Position numbers and translations under genes: made by a program | Notes under the pieces: model-generated | Told to the model about the DNA's origin: nothing | Database searches by the model: none | The model's input: the letters and a program-made list of their open reading frames with translations, nothing else | Shown here: in pieces, positions 51,248 through 61,001 of the stretch | Position numbering within the stretch: the first letter of the stretch is position 1 | Layout: every line of letters starts with the position of its first letter | Origin: Eubacterium_U album | GTDB lineage: Bacteria; Bacillota; Clostridia; Lachnospirales; Lachnospiraceae | Assembly (NCBI RefSeq): GCF_025336545.1 | Contig: NZ_JAODBU010000002.1 | Coordinates: 62,001 to 126,000, forward strand | Direction of reading: 5' to 3' | DNA length: 64,000 nt

Positions 51248-52648
51248 TTAAAATCTAAAGTACAAAAACGGATTGCTTGCCGCTGTACTCATTCTATACA
51301 CACATACCCAGAATATTATAATCAAAATTACTGACGCTACTTTTGTTCTTCTATATTTTTCAAATATCTTCATTGGAATACTTAAACTAAAGATAACTGC
51401 AAATACAAAGAATATTCCGTAATGTTTTATTGCATCAACATAATCTAATTTATTTACAAATTCTGTGCTTACATGTGAAATCATTGGGAATAATTTTGCA
51501 AAATATAATTTTATGTCTCCCATTTTATCAAGTGCAAATATCATCCAGCTCATCGGAATTATAAATATTATATATAAATGTCCAAGTGCAGGATATTTAT
51601 CTAATATATTTTTTAATCCAAGCTTTTCTATTGTCAATAATACAAAGAACAACAATCCCCAACATACGAAATTCCAGCTTGCTCCATGCCACAATCCCGT
51701 AAGTCCCCATACCACAAACATATTAAATATTGTTCTTGCAAATCCTTTTCTATTACCACCAAGCGGAATATAAACATAATCTCTAAACCAGCTTCCAAGA
51801 GTAATATGCCATCTTCTCCAAAATTCAGTAACGGATGTTGATATATATGGATTGTTAAAGTTTCTTGGAATTTTAAATCCCAACATTTTTCCAAGACCTA
51901 TTGCCATAAGTGAATATCCATAAAAATCAAAGTAAATCTGGAATGTATATGCAAACATCGCAATCCATGCCATTGGAGTTGATATGCTTGCAATTCCGTA
52001 AGTCTTGATTGACTCCCAGCACATTCCCATTATATTTGCCAAAAGCATTTTTGATGCAAGACCCATAATAAAAATTCTTATTCCATCCTGCAATAAAAGT
52101 AATGATACTTTTCTTTTTCTTATCTGTTTAGCAATGTCCTTATATACAACAATCGGTCCTGCGATAAGTTGCGGAAACATACAAAGATAAACTCCTAAGT
52201 TAATATAGTTCTTTTCTGCTTTTGTTTTCTTTGTATAAACATCAATAACATAAGATGCTATCTGGAATGTGTAAAAACTAATTCCAAGTGGTAATGTAAG
52301 ACTTGTTTCTATTCCCGTAAAAAAAGTAAAATATTTAAACACAAATAAAAACAGGAAGTTATATACTAAAGCTACGATTAATGTTATTTTGTCATAATTA
52401 TTTTTTTCTTCTCCATTATGTTCAAGTATCTGATTATCATATTGAAATTTTCTGATAAAAATAGCTGCAAAATAATTTACTGTCAGCGATAATAAAATTA
52501 ATGGAACATATTTCATTTCACCGACTGCATAAAATATTAAGCTTGCGATAAATAAACATATATTTTTAAACTTCATTGGTACTAAAAAATATATCAATAT
52601 CACTATCGGTAAAAAATAAAATATAAACTGATTACTGCAAAATAACAT
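51248..52648 (-). CDS. MBOAT family membrane O-acyltransferase (AlgI/DltB-like)
   Basis: A 466-aa integral membrane protein with roughly eleven hydrophobic segments. The catalytic region reads WRRWHITLGSWFRDYVYIPLGG, shortened to WRRWHITLGSWFRDY, with the conserved His in GLWHGASWNFVCWG, both MBOAT hallmarks. It should carry an acyl (probably acetyl) group from a cytoplasmic donor to the outer face. The ATG (MLFCSNQF) follows GGAGG. SGNH genes flank it on both sides in the same orientation, forming a surface-polymer acylation cassette. Confidence 0.95.
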   Translation of the reverse strand: MLFCSNQFIFYFLPIVILIYFLVPMKFKNICLFIASLIFYAVGEMKYVPLILLSLTVNYFAAIFIRKFQYDNQILEHNGEEKNNYDKITLIVALVYNFLFLFVFKYFTFFTGIETSLTLPLGISFYTFQIASYVIDVYTKKTKAEKNYINLGVYLCMFPQLIAGPIVVYKDIAKQIRKRKVSLLLLQDGIRIFIMGLASKMLLANIMGMCWESIKTYGIASISTPMAWIAMFAYTFQIYFDFYGYSLMAIGLGKMLGFKIPRNFNNPYISTSVTEFWRRWHITLGSWFRDYVYIPLGGNRKGFARTIFNMFVVWGLTGLWHGASWNFVCWGLLFFVLLTIEKLGLKNILDKYPALGHLYIIFIIPMSWMIFALDKMGDIKLYFAKLFPMISHVSTEFVNKLDYVDAIKHYGIFFVFAVIFSLSIPMKIFEKYRRTKVASVILIIIFWVCVYRMSTAASNPFLYFRF

Positions 52649-52680
52649 CTCTTCCTCCGCCTGTGTCATACACAATTATT

Positions 52681-53415
52681 TTATAACTGTGACTTTATAT
52701 AATTATAAATATTTTCGTAAGTTTCTTCTGTATAATGAAGTCCATCCTGAGTTTCAAATCCGATGGCATTCAAATAACTGTTTGTGTCTATTACAATGAC
52801 ATTTTCATCTAATCTGTCTATGATTTCCTGATTAAAATAATCTATGTCATCATTCTTAATGTGATAACCACTATATGTCTCCTGTTCTTCATCTACAGGA
52901 TTTACAAGCATATAATAAATCTGACAATCAAATGTCTGTGACATTTCATTTATTTTATCTACGTATTTGTCGATGTTTACTAAGTCATTAACTCCTAATC
53001 CTATAATTAATGCTGTATTATCATCAATCTCATACTTTATATTATTCATCTGGTTTATCAAATAGTCGTATCCTTCACCAACTTCACAAATAAACACATC
53101 TTCATCTGTCGCATTTGCTTTTTCCATTCCCTTATATCTGGAATCTCCTACAAACAAATATTTTCCATATTCTCTTTTTGTTCTTGTAGTTTCATTTTCA
53201 CTATCATGTCTGTTTGCTTTTCTATACTTACTTTTGTAAGTTTGTGCCTCAGGTACATTTTCATGTATATTATCTGCTAATGATTTAATCATTTTAGATT
53301 CAAGCCCAAATCCTGCTCCTTCTACACAAATAATAATAGCTGCTATGATAGCAATCATTATCGTGCCTAAAACTATACTTGTCCTATTGTTTTTCTTATT
53401 ATTCATCATTTTCAT
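52681..53415 (-). CDS. Second membrane-anchored SGNH hydrolase-like protein
   Basis: A 244-aa protein with a single N-terminal membrane segment (TSIVLGTIMIAIIAAIIICV), a charged spacer, then an SGNH-like domain: block I LFVGDSRYKG, block III GLGVNDL, block V QDGLHYT. It is only distantly similar to the other SGNH protein of the cassette and begins the operon. The ATG (MKMMNN) follows GAGG. It may work on a different acyl step from its partner. Function within the cassette is inferred from position and fold. Confidence 0.82.
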   Translation of the reverse strand: MKMMNNKKNNRTSIVLGTIMIAIIAAIIICVEGAGFGLESKMIKSLADNIHENVPEAQTYKSKYRKANRHDSENETTRTKREYGKYLFVGDSRYKGMEKANATDEDVFICEVGEGYDYLINQMNNIKYEIDDNTALIIGLGVNDLVNIDKYVDKINEMSQTFDCQIYYMLVNPVDEEQETYSGYHIKNDDIDYFNQEIIDRLDENVIVIDTNSYLNAIGFETQDGLHYTEETYENIYNYIKSQL

Positions 53416-53442
53416 ATTATCTTTCCTCTTACTAACCAGCAT

Positions 53443-53713
53443 TATTGTAATCTGACTTTTCTTTAAGTAATGTTATTTAAGGCCAATAATTTTCGTAATA
53501 GCCATAGCCATTCTATCATATAAACAACAAAAAACAACAGATTTTGACAAAGTTAATCTTTATTTAATAAATTTCGGACTTATGTAATATTTAGGTAACA
53601 AAGTTATTACATTTTTCTCTGTTTCATTATATTTATTTGATATTTTATGATATAGTTTTACTGTTTTATTTCATAATTTTACTGTTGAAATTCAAAGATT
53701 ATTGAATACATAT
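53443..53713. other. AT-rich intergenic region before the acylation cassette
   Basis: No gene is visible. On the minus strand a TAGAAT box around 53511-53516 lies in a T-rich context with loose -35 candidates and may be the promoter of the SGNH-MBOAT-SGNH operon; the remainder is unstructured. Confidence 0.4.
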
Positions 53714-53764
53714 AAAAACATCCACACAAACTTATTTTATAACAATGATGTTTATGCGGATGCT
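53714..53764 (-). terminator. Terminator of the cysteine desulfurase gene
   Basis: CATCCGCATAAAC and GTTTGTGTGGATG form a 13-bp stem with wobble pairs, followed by TTTTTATAT on the minus strand. Confidence 0.82.
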
Positions 53765-53791
53765 TTTACTTTTATATAATTCATTAGTTTT

Positions 53792-54919
53792 CTACTGTTC
53801 TCTTTGCAGTTTTATTAACTTTTTCATTATTTCTACTGTCCTGTCAATTTCATCTCTTGTATTTTCATGTGATATAGTTATTCTTACTGTTCCATAAGCA
53901 TACTCTTTCTGAACATTTATAGCCATAATAACCTGCGACGGTTTTCCTCCTGCCGCCGCACAGGCCGAGCCTGCTGAAATACAAATGCCTTCATTTCCCA
54001 TATCTTCAACCAATTTAGCAGCGTTTATATTTTTAAAACTAAAATTTGCGTTTCCGGGAAGCCTTTTAAATTTATGTCCGTTAAGTTTTACATCATCAAT
54101 TTCATTCATAACACGATTTATGAGATAATTACGCAAATACTGTTCTTTTTGCATTCTATAACTCATGTTCTTAATCGACTGAATTGCTGCCTGCTCCATT
54201 CCAGCAATTCCTGCTACATTTTCAGTTCCTGAACGCTTTCCATTTTCCTGTCCACCACCCCATATAAGTGGTTCAAAATCATCTATATTTCTTACATAGA
54301 GAAACCCAACACCTTTAGGTCCGTTAAATTTGTGTGCACTTACGCTCATCATGTCAATATTCATCCTTGCAACATTTATCGGAACATGCCCAAATGCCTG
54401 TACGGCATCTGTATGAAAAGTTATTCCATATGCTCTTGCTAAACGCCCTATCTTTGCTATCGGTTCTATTGTTCCTATTTCATTATTTGCAAACATGACC
54501 GATATAAGCCTTGTATTTTCCTTTATAGATTTTTCTAATTCATCAATATTTATTTCTCCATCCGGATTTACATTTAGGTAAGTTACTTCTGCACCTTTTT
54601 TTCTAGCGTATTCACAGGTATTTAATATTGCATGATGTTCAATTTTTGTTGTAATAATATGCGAATTTTCAATATCCTTTATTTTAAGCACAGCACTATT
54701 ATCTGATTCAGTTCCTCCTGATGTAAATATGATATTTTCAGGATTTGCATTAATCATTCCTGCCATCCTTATTCTTGCTCTTTCGACGATACTTCCTGCC
54801 CTATCTCCAAAAGGATAATTTGCAGATGGATTTCCATACTCATCTTCTAAAAGCGGAACCATCGCTTCTTTTGCTTCTTTACATACTGCCGTAGTTGCAG
54901 CGTTATCTAAATATATCAA
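53792..54919 (-). CDS. Cysteine desulfurase (NifS/IscS family)
   Basis: A 375-aa PLP enzyme that releases sulfur from cysteine for iron-sulfur clusters and thio-modification. It starts MIYLDNAATT, has the cofactor-stacking His in TKIEHHAILNTC, the PLP lysine in SVSAHKFNGPKG, and the catalytic cysteine in SAGSACAAAGGKPS. GRCN-type SAHK and cysteine loop lengths agree with the NifS/IscS group I. No scaffold or thiI gene is adjacent, so the partner is unknown. It is transcribed away from the flippase gene. Confidence 0.95.
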   Translation of the reverse strand: MIYLDNAATTAVCKEAKEAMVPLLEDEYGNPSANYPFGDRAGSIVERARIRMAGMINANPENIIFTSGGTESDNSAVLKIKDIENSHIITTKIEHHAILNTCEYARKKGAEVTYLNVNPDGEINIDELEKSIKENTRLISVMFANNEIGTIEPIAKIGRLARAYGITFHTDAVQAFGHVPINVARMNIDMMSVSAHKFNGPKGVGFLYVRNIDDFEPLIWGGGQENGKRSGTENVAGIAGMEQAAIQSIKNMSYRMQKEQYLRNYLINRVMNEIDDVKLNGHKFKRLPGNANFSFKNINAAKLVEDMGNEGICISAGSACAAAGGKPSQVIMAINVQKEYAYGTVRITISHENTRDEIDRTVEIMKKLIKLQREQ

Positions 54920-55026
54920 AATTTCACCCTCTCATTAATCATTTTTAAGTACTTTGCATCATATTATGAACTAATAAATTTTCTGCTTTATTTTTCTTTA
55001 TAGTAAAAAGCAGAATGGAGAATTTT

Positions 55027-56547
55027 ATGTCAAAACAGACTACTATTATTTTAGGAACCATTATGCTTACATTTTCCGGGATTGCAAGCAGAGTTATTGG
55101 TTTCTTATATAGAATATTCTTATCTAACTTAATTGGTGCTAAAGGGCTTGGCCTTTTTCAAATGATTTTTCCCGTACTTGCTTTCTTTATTTCTCTTTCA
55201 TGCGGTGGAATACAAACTGCTGTATCAAGATTTGTTGCTGAAAGTAAAGATTTAAAAAAGAGTTTTTCAATATTTACGGCAAGTATTATCATGTCTGAAT
55301 TTCTTGCTGTTATCGCCTCGTTTATTATGTATTTTTTTTCTAATGTTTTGGCTTCTTTTTTAGGCGAACCAAATTGTGCCGTACTCTTAAAATACGCTTC
55401 TTACACTATACCTATGACTGTTCTCCATGCCTGTACCGTAGGTTTTTATCTTGGATTAAAAAAACCTCTTATCCCATCAATAGCTCAGGTTTTAGAACAG
55501 GTATTCAAATTAGCTTCCTTGTTTATTTTTTATGTTATTTTTACATCTAAAGGGTATGCCCTAACACCTAAAGTTGCTGTCTTTTCTCTTATTTTATCTG
55601 AAATTGCAGGAACCGTTTACTGCATATTGGTTGTCTCAAATTATGGGATTTCGTTCTTTTCAAAAGATAATTTTTCAAACATTTTTTCAAAAATGAAAAT
55701 GCTTTTTAACGTTTCTTATGTTCTTACTCTTAATAAAATTTTACTGACTTTCTTTCAAAGTGCGGAAGCTATACTAATTCCGTTTATGCTTGTCAAATAC
55801 GGCCTAAGTTCTAATTCAGCCCTTACTTTATATGGGATTCTTGCTGGAATAACTTTGCCTGTAATTACATTTCCATCAGCTATTAGCAATTCTATTGCAA
55901 TGATGATTATGCCTACAATTGCTGACGCAAATGTTTCAGGGAACAAAGAAAAAATAAAAATTACAACAAATTTCACAATATGGTTTTCTTTAGTTACAGG
56001 TATTTTTTGTATTGGCTTTTTTATTTTTTTCGGAGATTTTATTGGGAAAGACATATTTGGTCATGCAAGTGCCGGTTCATATATTAAAACGCTGTCCTGG
56101 TTATGTCCTTTAATGTATATGTCCATATCTTTTGGCTCTATTTTGCATGGTCTTGGAAAAACTACTGCTGCGTTTATTCATAATATGGCCGCCATAATTA
56201 TAAGATTATTATTTTTACTTCTACTTGTTCCTTTTTATGGAATAAAAGCTTATTTCTGGGGAATGCTCTTAAGCGAATTGATAACTGTTTCACTTCATTT
56301 ACGCTATATTTCTAAAGAAGTTGCTGTTAATTTTTCTCCTGTTGCAAACATAATAAAACCTGTCATCTGGCTAACCTTAAGCCTGACAACAGGTTATATT
56401 TTTATACATATTTTTAGTGGTTCATCAACTTCCCACTCTTTAATTTTTAATTATGGCTCGCAATTTTTGTGTGCAATAATTATTAGCCTTATATTTTTTT
56501 CATTTGCCTATAAACAATGGCAAAAGTTTAAGAATTTACTGAACTAA
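55027..56547 (+). CDS. Polysaccharide flippase, SpoVB/MurJ-like (MOP superfamily)
   Basis: A 506-aa protein with about fourteen membrane segments. It starts MSKQTTIILGTIMLTFSG and has ASRVIGFLYRIFLSNLIGAK and GLFQMIFPVLAFFISLSCGG, the pattern of the SpoVB/polysaccharide biosynthesis branch of the MOP exporters that flip lipid-linked oligosaccharides. The ATG lies 6 nt after GGAG; a start four codons upstream would overlap that site. Its last 20 bases overlap the end of the convergent ABC transporter gene. Confidence 0.9.
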   Translation: MSKQTTIILGTIMLTFSGIASRVIGFLYRIFLSNLIGAKGLGLFQMIFPVLAFFISLSCGGIQTAVSRFVAESKDLKKSFSIFTASIIMSEFLAVIASFIMYFFSNVLASFLGEPNCAVLLKYASYTIPMTVLHACTVGFYLGLKKPLIPSIAQVLEQVFKLASLFIFYVIFTSKGYALTPKVAVFSLILSEIAGTVYCILVVSNYGISFFSKDNFSNIFSKMKMLFNVSYVLTLNKILLTFFQSAEAILIPFMLVKYGLSSNSALTLYGILAGITLPVITFPSAISNSIAMMIMPTIADANVSGNKEKIKITTNFTIWFSLVTGIFCIGFFIFFGDFIGKDIFGHASAGSYIKTLSWLCPLMYMSISFGSILHGLGKTTAAFIHNMAAIIIRLLFLLLLVPFYGIKAYFWGMLLSELITVSLHLRYISKEVAVNFSPVANIIKPVIWLTLSLTTGYIFIHIFSGSSTSHSLIFNYGSQFLCAIIISLIFFSFAYKQWQKFKNLLN

Positions 56548-58291
56548 ACTGATTGTTGTAAAGTTCATAATAAAATCCTTTATTTGCAAGCAGCTGATTA
56601 TGATTTCCCTGCTCTATAATCTTTCCATCATTCATAACAAGTATTGTATCTGCTTCTTTGATAGTTGAAAGTCTATGTGCAACAATAAAAGTTGTTCTTC
56701 CTTTCATCATCTTAGCAAATGCTTTCTGGATTCGTATTTCCGTTCTTGTATCAATAGATGATGTAGCTTCATCTAAAATAAGCATTGGTGGAAGGCAAAG
56801 CATAACTCTTGCTATACACAGTAACTGTTTCTGTCCCTGTGAAAGATTTCCGCCATCATCACCAATTACAGTATCATATCCATTTGGGAGCCTCTTAATA
56901 AAACTATGTGCATGGGATAACTTGGCTGCTTCTATTACCTCTTCTAATGTTGCATCCTCTTTTCCCATTGCTATATTATCTCTTATCGTACCATTTTTAA
57001 GCCATGTTTCCTGCAACACCATTCCGTAAGATTTTCTAAGACTTTTTCTTGTTATATCTTTTATATTATGGCTATCCATCGTGATTTTTCCACTGTTAAC
57101 GTCGTAGAATCTCATTAAAAGATTAATTATAGTTGTCTTTCCACATCCTGTCGGTCCTACAATGGCAATCATTTTACCCGGTTCGACACATAAATTTAAA
57201 TCTTCAATTAATTTCTTATCAGGTGTATATGAGAAATTAACATGGTCTAATTCAACACTTCCTGATGCATTTTCAATATCTATTGCATTTTTATTTTCGA
57301 TTTCCGGTTCTTCTTCAAGAAGGACAAATACTCTTCCTGCACAGGCAATCGCATTTTGAAGTTCCGTAACAACGCCTGAAATTTCATTAAATGGTTTAGT
57401 ATATTGATTTGCATAACTTAAAATACATTGTAAATTACCTACTGTAATTCCTCCTGTTATTGCAATAATACCACCTGAAATTGCTACTCCTGCATATACA
57501 AGACTGTTAACAAATCTTGTTGACGGATTTGTAATTGATGAGAAAAATGTACCCTTTAAATAATATTTTCTTAAATCCTCATTAATTTCATCAAACTGTT
57601 CTACAACTTCATCTTCTCTTCCAAAAGCCTTTACAACTTTTCCTTTTCCATTTCCAATCACTTCATCTATCAATGCCGTCTGCTTAGCTCTTGTTTCTGA
57701 CTGTTTTTTAAACATTGAATAAGTTCTTGTTGCAATAAATTTAGCTACAAATAAAGAAACAGGTGTTACTAAAACTACAACCAATGTAATTTTAATACTT
57801 ATTGTGAGCATAAATACTAACGTCAATAGAATTGTAACAATACCTGTAAATAACTGAGAAAATCCCATAAGCAAGCCATCTGCTAACTGATCTACATCTG
57901 TGATTATTTTACTTACTGTTTCTCCATTAGAATGACTATCAATATATTTAAGTGGCAATTTCTGTAAGTGTTCAAATGTTTCTTCTCTAATATCTCTTAC
58001 TACATTATAAGTAATTTTATTATTACAGTTATTCATTATCCACTGTGCAAATGCAGCTATTAAAGTAAACGCGGCTATTTTAACAGCTATAAGTCCAATC
58101 TCTGTAAAGTCTACCTTTCCCCTACCTAAAATAAGGTCTGTAGCATTTCCTAACTGAATTGGTACATACAATGAAAGAGCAACATACACTAGTGCAAAAA
58201 ATAGTGAACCGCCAAGTAAATACCAATATTTTTTTATATGCTTTATTACTTTTTCCAAAGCCTGCTTTTGAGTCAATGTCTTTTCTTTCAT
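56528..58291 (-). CDS. ABC exporter half-transporter B
   Basis: A 587-aa fusion of a six-helix membrane domain (residues about 10-310) and an ATPase domain with Walker A VGPTGCGKTT, the Q-loop LQETW, signature LSQGQKQ and Walker B LILDEATSSID followed by HRLSTI. The start at 58291 follows GGAGG and overlaps the stop region of the partner gene. Together they should form a heterodimeric exporter of the BmrCD/LmrCD type. Both signature motifs look intact here. Ends overlap with the convergent flippase gene. Confidence 0.94.
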   Translation of the reverse strand: MKEKTLTQKQALEKVIKHIKKYWYLLGGSLFFALVYVALSLYVPIQLGNATDLILGRGKVDFTEIGLIAVKIAAFTLIAAFAQWIMNNCNNKITYNVVRDIREETFEHLQKLPLKYIDSHSNGETVSKIITDVDQLADGLLMGFSQLFTGIVTILLTLVFMLTISIKITLVVVLVTPVSLFVAKFIATRTYSMFKKQSETRAKQTALIDEVIGNGKGKVVKAFGREDEVVEQFDEINEDLRKYYLKGTFFSSITNPSTRFVNSLVYAGVAISGGIIAITGGITVGNLQCILSYANQYTKPFNEISGVVTELQNAIACAGRVFVLLEEEPEIENKNAIDIENASGSVELDHVNFSYTPDKKLIEDLNLCVEPGKMIAIVGPTGCGKTTIINLLMRFYDVNSGKITMDSHNIKDITRKSLRKSYGMVLQETWLKNGTIRDNIAMGKEDATLEEVIEAAKLSHAHSFIKRLPNGYDTVIGDDGGNLSQGQKQLLCIARVMLCLPPMLILDEATSSIDTRTEIRIQKAFAKMMKGRTTFIVAHRLSTIKEADTILVMNDGKIIEQGNHNQLLANKGFYYELYNNQFSSVNS

Positions 58292-58292
58292 C

Positions 58293-60020
58293 TTACATTT
58301 CCTCCTTTTCCGGCTTTTTAAATTGTGATTCATATATTTCCTTATATACCTCACAATTTTCTAATAATTCCTTATGGGTTCCAATTCCCATAATATTTCC
58401 ATCATCAAGCACAACAATCTGATCTGCATCCATAATTGATGCTGTTCTTTGAGATACGATAAATACTGTCATATCTTTTAGCTTTGCTATCTCTTTTCTC
58501 AAATTAGCGTCAGTTGTATAATCAAGTGCTGATGAACTGTCATCTAATATAAGAATTTCCGGCTTTCTTACTAAAGCCCTTGCAATTGTAAGTCTCTGTC
58601 TCTGTCCACCTGAGAAATTTCGTCCATTTTGTTCTACAACAGAATCTATTCCATTTTCTTTCTGCATAACAAAATCATAGCTTTGTGCCTGCTTTAACGC
58701 TTCCATCAAATCATTTTCTGTTGCACTCTCATTTCCCCATAAAAGATTACTTCTAATTGTTCCTTTAAATAAAACTGCTTTTTGTGGAACAATTCCTATT
58801 TTATTTCTAAGACCTTCTTCAGTGTATTCCTTAACATTTGTTCCATTTACAAAGACTTCACCATTAGTTGCATCATAAAATCTTGGAATCATATTTATAA
58901 GAGACGTTTTACCTGAGCCTGTTCCGCCTATTACACCTATAGTCTGTCCTTTTAAAACCTTTAAATTAAGTCCTTCTATCGTATTTTCACTAGAACCTGC
59001 ATACATAAGTGAAACATCTTTAAATTCGACTGCAATTTCTTTATTCTTTCCTTCTGTTTCATTTCCAAATTTCATTGAAGATTCAACTTTCATAACATCT
59101 TCAATTCTATTTGCACAGGCAAACGCTTTCGTCAGATTAATAATAAGATTTGCAAGTTTTATCAATTCTATTAAAATCTGTGACATATAATTGATAAGTG
59201 CTACAACCATTCCCTGTGTAAGATATCCGGCATCTACTCTTATTCCCCCTACATAAATAATTCCAATCATGGCAAAATTTACTACCACGAATGTGAGTGG
59301 ATTCATAACTGCGGATATTTTTCCAACAAAAATCTGAAATTTATTTAATGCATCATTACTTTCATTGTAACTATCAATTTCATTCTGTTCTTTATTAAAT
59401 GCTCTGATTACTCTTGTTCCGGATAGATTTTCCCTTGTTTCAGATAAAATTTTATCCAAACCATTCTGAACTTTTTTATACATTGGGATTGTTGCAAGCA
59501 TAATTCCAAATACAATTACTGCAAGAATGGGAATCGCTACAACAAATACAAGTGCTGCCTTAACATCTACCGTAAATGCCATAATTGTTGCGCCAAACAC
59601 AATAAACGGAGACCTTAGGAACAATCTTAAAAACATATTAACCTGAGACTGAACCTGATTCAAATCACTTGTCAATCTTGTAATAAGTGTAGATGAGCCT
59701 AATCTGTCAATCTCATCATAGGAAAATGTCTGAATGTGTTTAAACAATGCATGTCTTACTTCTGTTCCAAATCCTGCCGCTGCCTTTGCTGCGAAATACT
59801 GTGCCGTTAAAGAGCATGTAAGTCCAATTATAGCAAGTAAAAGTAAAGCTCCTCCCATTTTCAGAACATAAATATTATCCCCTTTAGCAATACCATTATC
59901 TATTATTTTCGCTACTACTAAAGGCACAAATAATTCAAACGATGCTTCTAACATCTTAAAGAGGGGAGCAAACACTGATTCTTTCTTATAATTCTTTAAA
60001 TACTTTAATAAACTTTTCAT
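58293..60020 (-). CDS. ABC exporter half-transporter A
   Basis: A 575-aa half-transporter: membrane domain to about residue 310, then an ATPase with Walker A GGTGSGKTS, signature FSGGQRQR and Walker B LILDDSSSALD. After Walker B the usual catalytic Glu is replaced by Asp (DDSS in place of DEAT), a common trait of the degenerate partner in heterodimeric exporters. Its stop is 2 nt from the start of the second half. It probably exports a drug, peptide or lipid; no substrate gene adjoins. Confidence 0.94.
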   Translation of the reverse strand: MKSLLKYLKNYKKESVFAPLFKMLEASFELFVPLVVAKIIDNGIAKGDNIYVLKMGGALLLLAIIGLTCSLTAQYFAAKAAAGFGTEVRHALFKHIQTFSYDEIDRLGSSTLITRLTSDLNQVQSQVNMFLRLFLRSPFIVFGATIMAFTVDVKAALVFVVAIPILAVIVFGIMLATIPMYKKVQNGLDKILSETRENLSGTRVIRAFNKEQNEIDSYNESNDALNKFQIFVGKISAVMNPLTFVVVNFAMIGIIYVGGIRVDAGYLTQGMVVALINYMSQILIELIKLANLIINLTKAFACANRIEDVMKVESSMKFGNETEGKNKEIAVEFKDVSLMYAGSSENTIEGLNLKVLKGQTIGVIGGTGSGKTSLINMIPRFYDATNGEVFVNGTNVKEYTEEGLRNKIGIVPQKAVLFKGTIRSNLLWGNESATENDLMEALKQAQSYDFVMQKENGIDSVVEQNGRNFSGGQRQRLTIARALVRKPEILILDDSSSALDYTTDANLRKEIAKLKDMTVFIVSQRTASIMDADQIVVLDDGNIMGIGTHKELLENCEVYKEIYESQFKKPEKEEM

Positions 60021-60065
60021 TTAAATTTCTCCCATTTTTTAAATGCTATTCTTATTATGTAAAAA

Positions 60066-60101
60066 TATTATGGCAGGTATACTTATTTGCACACCTGCCA
60101 T
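60066..60101 (-). terminator. Terminator of the PadR operon
   Basis: ATGGCAGGT and ACCTGCCAT are perfectly complementary over 9 bp, followed by AATATTTTTA on the minus strand. Confidence 0.78.
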
Positions 60102-60131
60102 AGCATTTTATCACATTATAGTAGAAAAATG

Positions 60132-61001
60132 TTAATCAATTTCAACGCTTCCCATATCACATTCTATACTTATCATCTTTTCTGCACCATTATCTTTATT
60201 TCCATCACTTGAAAAATCAGATTTGTCTATACAATTTTCAACATACAAATCAGCCATATTTATATCCCACTGATAATTATATGCCTCAGGTCCATCATTC
60301 AATGTCATTGAAACATCTCCCATAGAGCAGTCAATCTTCGCAGCACCATTTATCTGTCCCTCCACATCAAAATCTCCCATAGATATATCTGTATTCATCG
60401 TATCTGTTGATAAGTTGTCAATTGATAATTCTCCCATATTCACAGTAATGTCTGTAGATGCTGATTGCAGGCTATCAATTGATGTACTTCCTGCATCATT
60501 ATTAATTGTTGCATATACAGCTGATATATTTTCAATATCTGCTTCTCCTGCTGAAAGACTATAATTAAAATTGCTATATGATTTTCCTCTTGGCAAGTAA
60601 ACTGTTACATCTCGTTCACCTTTTTTCCATTTTTTCTTGTATTGTATTAAAACATTTAGTGAATCTCCTTCATTTAAATAATAAACTTCCATTATATCTG
60701 CATCATAAGAAAATCCTATCTGTTCTTTGTCCCATTCTTCAATATCATATGACGCTGTTGATAAATCAAGTCTTAAATTATTAACTGATAACATGTCAAT
60801 TGTATCACTGTTGTTTTGTAATTTTGTCATTCCTTTTGTATTTTTCTTATCGAACTTGACTTTTGTCTTTGCAAATGTTTTTCCAATTTCCTCTTTAAAA
60901 TTCTTCGATCCGCCTCTTGAAACACCCACTACCGTACATGCTATTCCCATTACAACAGCAATCACTCCTACGATTGTTATTATTTTTATTAATTTTTTCA
61001 T
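60132..61001 (-). CDS. DUF4097 family beta-solenoid envelope protein
   Basis: A 289-aa protein with an N-terminal membrane segment (about residues 7-25) and an extracytoplasmic beta-rich part. From about residue 150 it shows regular strands with a MGE/MGD rhythm (NMGELSID, DISMGDFDVEG, DCSMGDVSMTL, ECDMGSVEID) typical of DUF4097 solenoids. Members co-occur with PadR and DUF1700 genes as here and are thought to take part in envelope sensing, though the mechanism is not known. Its start overlaps the end of the DUF1700 gene by 4 bases, a sign of translational coupling. Confidence 0.85.
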   Translation of the reverse strand: MKKLIKIITIVGVIAVVMGIACTVVGVSRGGSKNFKEEIGKTFAKTKVKFDKKNTKGMTKLQNNSDTIDMLSVNNLRLDLSTASYDIEEWDKEQIGFSYDADIMEVYYLNEGDSLNVLIQYKKKWKKGERDVTVYLPRGKSYSNFNYSLSAGEADIENISAVYATINNDAGSTSIDSLQSASTDITVNMGELSIDNLSTDTMNTDISMGDFDVEGQINGAAKIDCSMGDVSMTLNDGPEAYNYQWDINMADLYVENCIDKSDFSSDGNKDNGAEKMISIECDMGSVEID

